The position numbers were made by a program, and so were the translations under genes. Shown in pieces: positions 39,136 through 47,589 of a stretch of 64,000 nucleotides of DNA; position 1 is the stretch's first letter, and the number at the start of each line of letters is the position of its first letter. Origin of the DNA: Xenophilus sp. Marseille-Q4582 (GTDB lineage: Bacteria; Pseudomonadota; Gammaproteobacteria; Burkholderiales; Burkholderiaceae_C); assembly GCF_916700565.1 (NCBI RefSeq), contig NZ_CAKAKO010000003.1, positions 310,001 through 374,000 of the forward strand. The letters run 5' to 3'. The notes beneath the pieces were generated by a model. The model worked only from the letters and a program-made list of their open reading frames with translations, was not told the DNA's origin and searched no databases.

Positions 39136-39987
39136 CTACGGCTGACTCAGATGCTCCATCTGCCAAGCGCTGGGCGATTGCCCCGAGGCCCGTTGAAACG
39201 CTCGCGCGAATGCGGTGGCATTACCGTAGCCCACCTGAGAGGCCACCGCCTTCACTGCCTGCCCTTGCGCGAGTAGGTTGCGGGCAACCGCCATGCGCCA
39301 GTGGGTCAAGTAGGTCAACGGCGGTATGCCCACCACCTGGACAAAGCGCAGGGCAAAGGCAGACCGGGACAGGTGCGCCAGCTCCGCCATGCTGTCAAGC
39401 GTCCAGTCGTGCTCTGGCGATTCGTGCAGCATGGACAGCACCACACCCAGACGGCTGTCGACCATGGCCTCCAGCACACCGCCGGACAGCAGTTGCCGAT
39501 CAATCAGGTGACGCACAAGCACCACGAAGGTGTATTGCAGCAGGCGGTCGATCGCTGCCCGATAACCAAAAGCACGTGCCTCGGCCTCCTCGAACAGCAG
39601 CTCTACCGGTCGCTGCAGCGATGACGTGGCGGTCAAGTCAATCACCGTGACGTCCGGCAAGATCATGTCCAGCGGCGGCGCCAATTCACTGAGGGTGGCG
39701 CACATCAGGTCCACCCCCTGCGGCCCTGAGCCCTGAACCCAGTGCTCCAACGCGCGGGGAAGCAACAGCACGCTGGGCGCCCGCACGTTCAGCGGCGCAA
39801 AGCCCTTGCGCGTCAGTTGCAGCTCGCCGCGACTCAGCAGGTGCATCGTCCCCTGCTTGAGGCCGTCAGCCTCGGATCCCTGCGTCAGGGTACAGAGATT
39901 TCCCGAGAAAAACATGCGCGCCGTGGGGGTGAACCGTAACAGCTGGTTCAGCAGAGAGGCGTTCGGCAAGGGAGTGCTTTGGTTCAA
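39136..39987 (-). CDS. AraC-family regulator, RclR-like
   Basis: 283 residues. The N-terminal cupin_6-type sensor domain has cysteines C32 and C96, and the C-terminal double HTH (LSRSAFALRFVQVVGIPPLT; AVASQVGYGNATAFARAFQR) is AraC type. E. coli RclR, also AraC with a cupin_6 domain, senses hypochlorous acid through two cysteines a similar distance apart, so a redox sensor is likely by analogy. The start is TTG 39987; the next in-frame ATG would remove part of the sensor domain. It heads the leftward operon and is divergent from glnS across 69 bp. Confidence 0.82.
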   Translation of the reverse strand: MNQSTPLPNASLLNQLLRFTPTARMFFSGNLCTLTQGSEADGLKQGTMHLLSRGELQLTRKGFAPLNVRAPSVLLLPRALEHWVQGSGPQGVDLMCATLSELAPPLDMILPDVTVIDLTATSSLQRPVELLFEEAEARAFGYRAAIDRLLQYTFVVLVRHLIDRQLLSGGVLEAMVDSRLGVVLSMLHESPEHDWTLDSMAELAHLSRSAFALRFVQVVGIPPLTYLTHWRMAVARNLLAQGQAVKAVASQVGYGNATAFARAFQRASGQSPSAWQMEHLSQP

Positions 39988-40056
39988 GCGCGTGACACCT
40001 GTTGTGGGTTAGACCTTGATTATCTTGGAGCTTCCGCCTCTCCTTAGAATGACTGC

Positions 40057-41916
<1,860 letters not shown>

Positions 41917-42735
41917 TCGCTATTCCCACTCTGTGCTTGCTTAATGCCTCGTACAAATCGTCTTTGTTGAAGACATCGCCTTGCACCACTTCACTCTCAG
42001 AATCTGGGGGTAGCTATCTACTCCGTTTTGGCGAGTAGGTGAACAGATCCGGAACAACGCGCGGTTGATACAGCCACACAGGAGTTGCTGAGCGTTTGCC
42101 CGGTAAACCTGTCTTGAATCGTCCCGAGGAGATTCGAACGCGCTGCCTAAAGCAACCACGCAAGCAACGTGAGCCGTTTTTCGACACCGACGAATCTGTG
42201 CATGCGCTGGTTATGGTCGAAAAGTGAGGCGCTCTACCAAACCGCAAAGACGGCTGGAAGTACAGGGGTGTATGGCATACCTACCCCGACAACAGGGCGC
42301 ACGCTCGACGACAAGTTGATGCGGTGTCTGGGCGAGATTGCCCATTGAAGATCAGCGTGGCTCTGGCTTCGCCATGTAGGCGTACCGTTCAACGGTGGAC
42401 CGGACACGAGTGTGGGCTGGGAATCGGCTCGTAGCCTAGATCGACAGTCACGAGTCGAAAAGTGAGCCGTCACGTTTTTTTCACTTTTCCTGGCAAGGAT
42501 TCCGGCTTTTTTCATGATCCGTGTCACACGGGACTTGGTCGCTGACAAGGTTGCTGAAAAACCCCTTGTAAATCAACGGGTCACTTTTCACTTTCCCTGT
42601 CTTCCGACAAAGCATTGCGTGAATGCTGGCCAGCGCGACCAACAAATCCGGTCATGCCGTAGTTCCCATTCCCTGCGGCGCAAAGCGAGAGCGCGCCACA
42701 GCATCTGGCCATCCGCTTCAACGGGGAATGGCACG
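41917..42735. other. Gene-poor junction region with remnants
   Basis: 820 bp between glnS and the resumed transfer operon with no intact gene. On the minus strand, 41930-42000 can be read as SESEVVQGDVFNKDDLYEAL, resembling an NAD(P)-binding epimerase fragment cut by a stop. Minus-strand 42420-42548 reads RVTRIMKKAGILARKSEKN, resembling the middle of an IS3-type OrfB, with frames degrading further on. Words CACTTTTCGAC and TCACTTTTC recur. I take this as the scarred right boundary of the cargo. Confidence 0.4.
42420..42548 (-). pseudogene. Possible degraded IS3-type transposase remnant
   Basis: SRVTRIMKKAGILARKSEKN fits the HTH_21-like region of IS3 OrfB proteins, which usually read like RVARLMREAGLRARR. 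After that the frame loses family resemblance. No intact catalytic motif, start or inverted repeat is visible. Confidence 0.35.
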
Positions 42736-43101
42736 ATGGGACAGACCAACCGCCGCACATCCGCATGGCCTGCGCTTGCCGTGGTGTTGGCTGTCTCGTT
42801 CTCGACGCTACAGCCTGCCGTCGCCGCCGACAGCCTCGCCTCGGAGCGTGAGCAGCTCGCCGCGCTCGCCCGCCAACTCGACCTGATCGACCACCTCGCC
42901 GAGCACGCCGCCAATACCGCTCCGCAGGAACGCGCCCGCTACCACTTCGACTACGCCCGACTGCGCGCAGACCTGAAGCGCGTTCGCACCGGCCTGCAGG
43001 ACTACCTCGTGCCCCAGCGCGCCCAGCCGCGCGATCCCGTCCCGCTGGCCGGCGATTACGTCCGCCGCGACCGCGCCGACGACGAGGAGCGGTCACCATG
43101 A
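42736..43101 (+). CDS. RAQPRD family ICE protein
   Basis: A 121-residue secreted protein, recognised by QRAQPRDPVPLAGDY (the RAQPRD signature, TIGR01690). Signal peptide to about residue 30 (QPAVA-AD); helical mature part (LASEREQLAALARQLDLIDH, RYHFDYARLRADLKRVRTGL). It is a periplasmic component of the ICE transfer system. It marks the return of the transfer operon after the cargo and overlaps the next gene by 4 nt. Confidence 0.88.
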   Translation: MGQTNRRTSAWPALAVVLAVSFSTLQPAVAADSLASEREQLAALARQLDLIDHLAEHAANTAPQERARYHFDYARLRADLKRVRTGLQDYLVPQRAQPRDPVPLAGDYVRRDRADDEERSP

Positions 43102-43337
43102 CGCCCTCTGCCGATCAGGTCGCCGCCTTCCAGGCCAACGGCGGCTTTGCGCCTTCGGCCGTCTCTGCCGTGGTGCTCGCTTTCGTGTTCGCCGTGTTGC
43201 TGCTGTGGGGCGTGTGGGCCATGCGCACCGCCTACGTCGGCTGGGCCGAGCACCGCATCACTGAACGTCAGTTCCTCGCCGTCGTCGTGCGCTTCGTGGC
43301 GATGTACCTGGTGCTGACCTTCTTCCTCCTCTCCTGA
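43098..43337 (+). CDS. ICE protein, PFL_4701 family (TIGR03758)
   Basis: A 79-residue small inner-membrane protein with two hydrophobic segments (SAVVLAFVFAVLLLWGVWAM and FVAMYLVLTFFLLS). Matches the PFL_4701 family. Small proteins of this kind sit next to pilin-like genes in MPF-G systems. Overlaps the RAQPRD gene by 4 nt. Confidence 0.85.
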   Translation: MTPSADQVAAFQANGGFAPSAVSAVVLAFVFAVLLLWGVWAMRTAYVGWAEHRITERQFLAVVVRFVAMYLVLTFFLLS

Positions 43338-43359
43338 CCGTCACGAAAGGCCATACGCC

Positions 43360-43728
43360 ATGAACATGCCACCGACACCCCATCGCATTTCGTCCCGCAT
43401 CGCCGCACCGCTGCTGCCGCTGGCGCTCGCAGGCCTGCCGCTGTCGGCCTTCGCGCAGGGCCTGCCGACCATGGAAGACCCATCGCGCGGCCAGGGCAGC
43501 GGCATCCTGCAGACCTTGCAGAACTACGGCTACGACATCGTGCTGCTGATCGCGCTGCTCGTGGTCGCCTCGATGTTCGTCGGTGTCTGCTATCACGCCT
43601 ACACGCGCTACTCGGAGATCCACACCGGCCGCGCCACCTGGGGCCAGTTCGGCCTGACGGTCGCCGTGGGCGCGATCCTGCTGGTGGTCGGCATCTGGCT
43701 GCTCACCAAGGCCACCGGCGTGCTGTGA
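43360..43728 (+). CDS. ICE membrane protein, PFL_4702 family (TIGR03745)
   Basis: 122 residues: signal peptide to about 35 (LSAFAQG), mature helix GILQTLQNYGYDIVLLIALL and VVASMFVGV, second hydrophobic segment VAVGAILLVVGIWLL. The size and topology resemble a VirB2/TraA-type pilin subunit, a role often inferred for this family. ATG 43360 lies 22 nt after the previous stop. Confidence 0.85.
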   Translation: MNMPPTPHRISSRIAAPLLPLALAGLPLSAFAQGLPTMEDPSRGQGSGILQTLQNYGYDIVLLIALLVVASMFVGVCYHAYTRYSEIHTGRATWGQFGLTVAVGAILLVVGIWLLTKATGVL

Positions 43729-43740
43729 GGGCGGCAAGCG

Positions 43741-44151
43741 ATGGCCGTCCCTTCGGAGACCCCGCAAGACACGCTGGTGACGTTCCTGCCGCACCGGCTG
43801 AACCGCCAGCCGGTGGTCGTGCGCGGGCTGACCGCCGACGAGTTGTGGATCTGCGCCGGCCTGTCGGCCGCAGCCGGGTTCGCGCTCGGCCTGCCGCTGG
43901 CCTGGCTCACGCACAGCATCGCCATGGTGCCCACGCTGATCGTCGCCGGCATCGCGCTGGGCGTCTTCGTCGGCGGTGGTTTCCTGCGCGCGCAGAAGCG
44001 CGGCCGGCCCGACACCTGGCTGTACCGGCAGCTCCAGTGGCGGCTGGCCCTGCGGCACCCGGCGCTGGCAGCGCTCCTGGGCGGCCGGCGCCTCATCACC
44101 CGCTCGGGCTACTGGACGACCCGGCGCAACGCCGATCGAGGGGCGCCATGA
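43741..44151 (+). CDS. Conjugative transfer protein, TIGR03750 family
   Basis: A 136-residue membrane protein (TIGR03750): LVTFLPHRLNRQPVVVRGLT, ADELWICAGLSAAAGFALGL, two adjacent hydrophobic segments, and a basic C-terminal half (KRGRPDTWLYRQLQWRLALR). By size and order it is comparable to TraL/VirB3-type proteins. Overlaps the next gene by 4 nt. Confidence 0.85.
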   Translation: MAVPSETPQDTLVTFLPHRLNRQPVVVRGLTADELWICAGLSAAAGFALGLPLAWLTHSIAMVPTLIVAGIALGVFVGGGFLRAQKRGRPDTWLYRQLQWRLALRHPALAALLGGRRLITRSGYWTTRRNADRGAP

Positions 44152-44840
44152 GCCGTTTCAGGAACGAGGTTGCGCACCTGCAGGCGCATGTGAAGACGCT
44201 GCGTCTGGGGGCCGGCGCACTGTTCGTGGTGGCGCTGCTGCTCGGCTTCGGTTGGTGGAGTGCGCCGAAGAGTCTGACCATCCATGTGCCGCCGGACCTG
44301 CGCTCGGGCAGCACGCGCAAGTGGTGGGACGTGCCGCCCGAGAGCGTGTATGCCTTCTCGTTCTACATCTGGCAGCAGGTGCAGCGCTGGCCCACGAACG
44401 GCGAAGAAGACTATCCGCGCAACCTGCGCGCGCTGTCGGCCTACCTGACGCCGGGCTGCCGGGCCTTCCTGCAGCAGGACTACGAGTACCGGCGCGCCAG
44501 TGGCGAGCTGCGTCAGCGCGTGCGCGGCATCTACGAGATTCCCGGCCGCGGCTACGGCGATGATCCGGCCACGCGCGTCAAGGTGGTCTCCGACCGCGAC
44601 TGGATCGTCACGCTCGACGTGAGCGCGGACGAATACTACGGCTCCGAGCAGGTCAAGCGCGCCCTGGTGCGCTACCCCATCAAGGTCGTCCGGCTGGACA
44701 TCGACCCCGAGCGCAACCCCTTCGGCCTGGCGCTGGACTGCTACGCCAGCGCACCCCAGCGCATCGAACCGCCGCCGACGCCGACCCAGGCCGGCGTGCC
44801 CGCCAACGCCCCCGGCCACCTGCAGGGAGACTCCCCATGA
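44148..44840 (+). CDS. ICE protein, PFL_4703 family (TIGR03746)
   Basis: 230 residues with one N-terminal transmembrane helix (LRLGAGALFVVALLLGFGWW) and a periplasmic domain (LTIHVPPDLRSGSTRKWWDV, VYAFSFYIWQQVQRWPTNGE, DYPRNLRALSAYLTPGCRAF). Topology and order match TraE/VirB8-like scaffold proteins. The final 20 residues are Pro-rich. Overlaps its neighbours by 4 nt on both sides. Confidence 0.87.
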   Translation: MSRFRNEVAHLQAHVKTLRLGAGALFVVALLLGFGWWSAPKSLTIHVPPDLRSGSTRKWWDVPPESVYAFSFYIWQQVQRWPTNGEEDYPRNLRALSAYLTPGCRAFLQQDYEYRRASGELRQRVRGIYEIPGRGYGDDPATRVKVVSDRDWIVTLDVSADEYYGSEQVKRALVRYPIKVVRLDIDPERNPFGLALDCYASAPQRIEPPPTPTQAGVPANAPGHLQGDSP

Positions 44841-45751
44841 AGCCCGTTGCCTTGTCGGCCCTGGCCAGCGTCCTGCTGATCCTCGGTGTCGTGCCGGCCA
44901 GCCAGGCCGTGGAAATCCTGCGCTGGGAGCGGCTGCCCCTGCCGGTGCCGCTGGTGGTCGGCCAGGAGCGCGTGGTCTTCATCGACCGCAATGTGCGCGT
45001 CGGCGTACCGGCCAGCGTCGGCGACCATCTGCGCGTGCAGAGTGCGGGCGGCGCGATCTACCTGCGGGCGAGCGAGCCGATTCCGCCCACGCGGCTGCAA
45101 CTGCAGGACGTGGAATCCGGCGCGCTGATCCTGCTCGACATCGCCGCCGAGCCGGCGAAGGACGGCCAGGCGCCGCTGGAGCCGGTGCGCATCGTGGAAG
45201 CGGAGGCCCCCGCGAAGCGCTACGGCGGCGGTGCAGCAAGTGGCGCGGACGAGCAGGCCGATGCGCCCGCAGACAAATCCGTTCCCCGGCGCGAAACGCC
45301 GGTATCGGTCGTGCTGACGCGCCATGCCGCGCAGAACCTGTACGCGCCGCTGCGCACCGTCGAGCCGGTCGCCGGCATCGGCCGCGCAAACCTGCGCCGC
45401 GGCCTCGCGCTGGACACCTTGCTGCCGACACTGCCGGTGCATGCGCGGGCACTGGCCGCGTGGCGCCTGGAAGACCAGTGGGTGACGGCCGTGCGGCTCA
45501 CCAATACCTCGGCGCGCTGGCTCGACCTCGACCCGCGCGCCCTGCAGGGGAACTTCGTGGCGGCGACCTTCCAGCATCCGAACCTGGGGCCGGCCGGCAC
45601 CGCGTCCGACACCACGGTGCTCTACCTGGTCACGCGCGGCCACGGCCTGGCCGAGTCGCTGCTGCCGGCGCTGAGCCCGATCGACGCCACCGTGAACCTG
45701 CCGCCGGCCGCTGCGGCCGGTTCGACCGGAGGAGCGCGCGATGAAGAGTAA
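44837..45751 (+). CDS. ICE protein, PFL_4704 family (TIGR03749)
   Basis: A 304-residue exported protein. Signal peptide to about 24 (VVPASQAVE), TraK/VirB9-like N-terminal domain (LRWERLPLPVPLVVGQERVV, FIDRNVRVGVPASVGDHLRV), variable middle, and C-terminal domain with LAAWRLEDQWVTAVRLTNTS and LDLDPRALQGNFVAATFQHP. It should be part of the outer-membrane core complex. Overlaps the next gene by 11 nt. Confidence 0.87.
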   Translation: MKPVALSALASVLLILGVVPASQAVEILRWERLPLPVPLVVGQERVVFIDRNVRVGVPASVGDHLRVQSAGGAIYLRASEPIPPTRLQLQDVESGALILLDIAAEPAKDGQAPLEPVRIVEAEAPAKRYGGGAASGADEQADAPADKSVPRRETPVSVVLTRHAAQNLYAPLRTVEPVAGIGRANLRRGLALDTLLPTLPVHARALAAWRLEDQWVTAVRLTNTSARWLDLDPRALQGNFVAATFQHPNLGPAGTASDTTVLYLVTRGHGLAESLLPALSPIDATVNLPPAAAAGSTGGARDEE

Positions 45752-47174
45752 TCCGCTGCTCAAGTGGCTGCTGATCCCGATGGCGCTGCTGCTGGTGTTC
45801 GTCGGCATCAAGCTGTTCTCCGGCGCCCCCGGCGGCCAGCCCGCCCCCAAGGGCGCGGCCAGTACGCTCACGCCCGAGGAGATGAAAGCCCTGGGCATCG
45901 CAGGCGACACGCCGCGCGATACCGTCGCCACGCTGGTGGCCCAGGTGAAGCAGTTGCGCACCGAGCTGCAAAGCGCGCTCGGCGACAACAAGCAGCACAA
46001 GGCCGAGAACGAGCGCCTGCGTGCCCGGGAAAGCGCGATCGACCAACGCATCCAGAGCGCGCTGGAAGGCGAACGCAACCGCCTGGAGCAGGAGCGTAAC
46101 CAGGTGGCCAGCGACAGGCAGCAGACCCAGGGGCTGCTGCAGGATCTGCAGCGGCAACTGGACGGTCTTTCCGGCAAGGGTGGCCCGTCCGACCTGCCCG
46201 TCGGGCTGGGACTGGAAGAGGGTGACGGCAAGCGCTTCAACCGCGGCGTCGGTGGCACGCAGTGGGTCGAGCCCGACGATGCCAAGGTCGACGCCAAGAA
46301 CGGCAGCAAGGAGCCGAGCTTTCCCCTGAGCTTCGGGCCGGCCCAGAAGAGCCTGTCGGCCGCAGTGGAATCCGTCGCCGACGTCGGCAGCCGCGCCGTG
46401 GGCGCATCCACGAAGGCTGTCTACACCGTGCCGTCGAACTCGACGCTCATGGGGTCGATTGCCATGACGGCGCTGATCGGGCGCGTGCCGATCGATGGAA
46501 CCGTCAACGACCCGTACCCGTTCAAGGTGCTGATCGGCCCGGACAACCTCACGGCCAACGGCATCGACATCCCCGACGTGGCCGGCGCCGTGGTCAGCGG
46601 CACGGCCTCGGGCGACTGGACGCTCTCGTGCGTGCGCGGGCAAATCCGCTCGGTCACGTTCGTGTTCCAGGACGGCACCATCCGCACGGTGCCGGAGGAC
46701 AGCAGCAAGGGCAGTAGCAGCGGCGGCAACTCGGGGCACAACGGCGCCAGCATCCAAGGCGGCCTGGGCTGGATCAGCGACCCCTACGGCATTCCCTGCG
46801 TCAGCGGCGAGCGGCGCAGCAACGCCCAGCAGTACCTGGGCAGCCAGGCACTCATCACCGCGGCCGGCGCCGGCGCCGCTTCGCTCATCAAGTCCGACAA
46901 CGGCAGCGTGGCCGTGGTCGCCAACAGCAACGGCTCGCTGGGCACCGTCGGCATCAGCGGCAACGAAGCGATGGGCCGCATCCTCGCGGGCGGCGTGCGC
47001 GACATGGCCGATTGGGTCAACAAGCTCTACGGCCAGGCCTTCGCGGCGGTCTACGTGCAGCCCGGCGCCAGGGTGGCCGTGCATCTGGAGCAGCCGCTCG
47101 ACATCGACTACGACGCCAAGGGGCGTCGGGTCCACCACCGCACCGGAGAAGCCCATGCCTCGGATCTGGATTGA
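45741..47174 (+). CDS. ICE protein, PFL_4705 family (TIGR03752), TraB-like
   Basis: 477 residues: N-terminal transmembrane helix (LLKWLLIPMALLLVFVGIKL), coiled coil at about 65-145 (VKQLRTELQSALGDNKQHKA; RLEQERNQVASDRQQTQ), linker, then a TraB/VirB10-like beta-barrel domain (AVYTVPSNSTLMGSIAMTAL-like start, GSIAMTALIGRVPIDGTVND, GEAFAAVYVQPG-like end). It spans the envelope as the VirB10 equivalent. Overlaps the lipoprotein gene by 20 nt. Confidence 0.88.
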   Translation: MKSNPLLKWLLIPMALLLVFVGIKLFSGAPGGQPAPKGAASTLTPEEMKALGIAGDTPRDTVATLVAQVKQLRTELQSALGDNKQHKAENERLRARESAIDQRIQSALEGERNRLEQERNQVASDRQQTQGLLQDLQRQLDGLSGKGGPSDLPVGLGLEEGDGKRFNRGVGGTQWVEPDDAKVDAKNGSKEPSFPLSFGPAQKSLSAAVESVADVGSRAVGASTKAVYTVPSNSTLMGSIAMTALIGRVPIDGTVNDPYPFKVLIGPDNLTANGIDIPDVAGAVVSGTASGDWTLSCVRGQIRSVTFVFQDGTIRTVPEDSSKGSSSGGNSGHNGASIQGGLGWISDPYGIPCVSGERRSNAQQYLGSQALITAAGAGAASLIKSDNGSVAVVANSNGSLGTVGISGNEAMGRILAGGVRDMADWVNKLYGQAFAAVYVQPGARVAVHLEQPLDIDYDAKGRRVHHRTGEAHASDLD

Positions 47175-47589
47175 CGCGGCCGCCGTGCTGCTGGCGGCCA
47201 CCCTGCTCGGCGGCTGCGCCACCAGCAAGGAGAAGCTGCTGCCACACGGCGACAGCACCATGCTCGACATCTGGCATCAGGAGACCGGCGGCAGCGCGGG
47301 CGGCGGCCAGGCCGCGCGGCAACTGCTCGATGCGCGCCAGGGCCTGCGCCGGCCGCTGGCCGATGCCGATGTGCAGGCGGCGCCCGGCGTGCAGGCGCGC
47401 TACACCCGTACCGCGCAGAACGAGATCTACCGCCAGTTCCACCGCCTGCCGAACCCCGACCTAGTGATGTACGTGTTCCCGCACCTGGCGGGCACCGACC
47501 CGGTGCCGGTGCCCGGCTACAGCACGGTGTTCCCGCTCTACCAGCGCGTGCAGTACGCGATGCCGGGCGAGCGCGTGGAGGACTACTGA
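47155..47589 (+). CDS. Conjugative transfer lipoprotein, TIGR03751 family
   Basis: A 144-residue lipoprotein. Signal peptide with lipobox LLGGC (Cys about 22), then ATSKEKLLPHGDSTMLDIWH typical of TIGR03751, and a C-terminal stretch with YRQFHRLPNPDLVMYVFPHL. It has the role and position of a TraV/VirB7-type outer-membrane core lipoprotein. Its stop shares a base with the next start. Confidence 0.87.
   Translation: MPRIWIDAAAVLLAATLLGGCATSKEKLLPHGDSTMLDIWHQETGGSAGGGQAARQLLDARQGLRRPLADADVQAAPGVQARYTRTAQNEIYRQFHRLPNPDLVMYVFPHLAGTDPVPVPGYSTVFPLYQRVQYAMPGERVEDY

Noticed and set aside
40016-40056. A sigma-70 promoter before glnS
   Set aside because: TTGGAG and TAGAAT are present but only 14 bp apart, and no better-spaced pair is visible, so no promoter is annotated.
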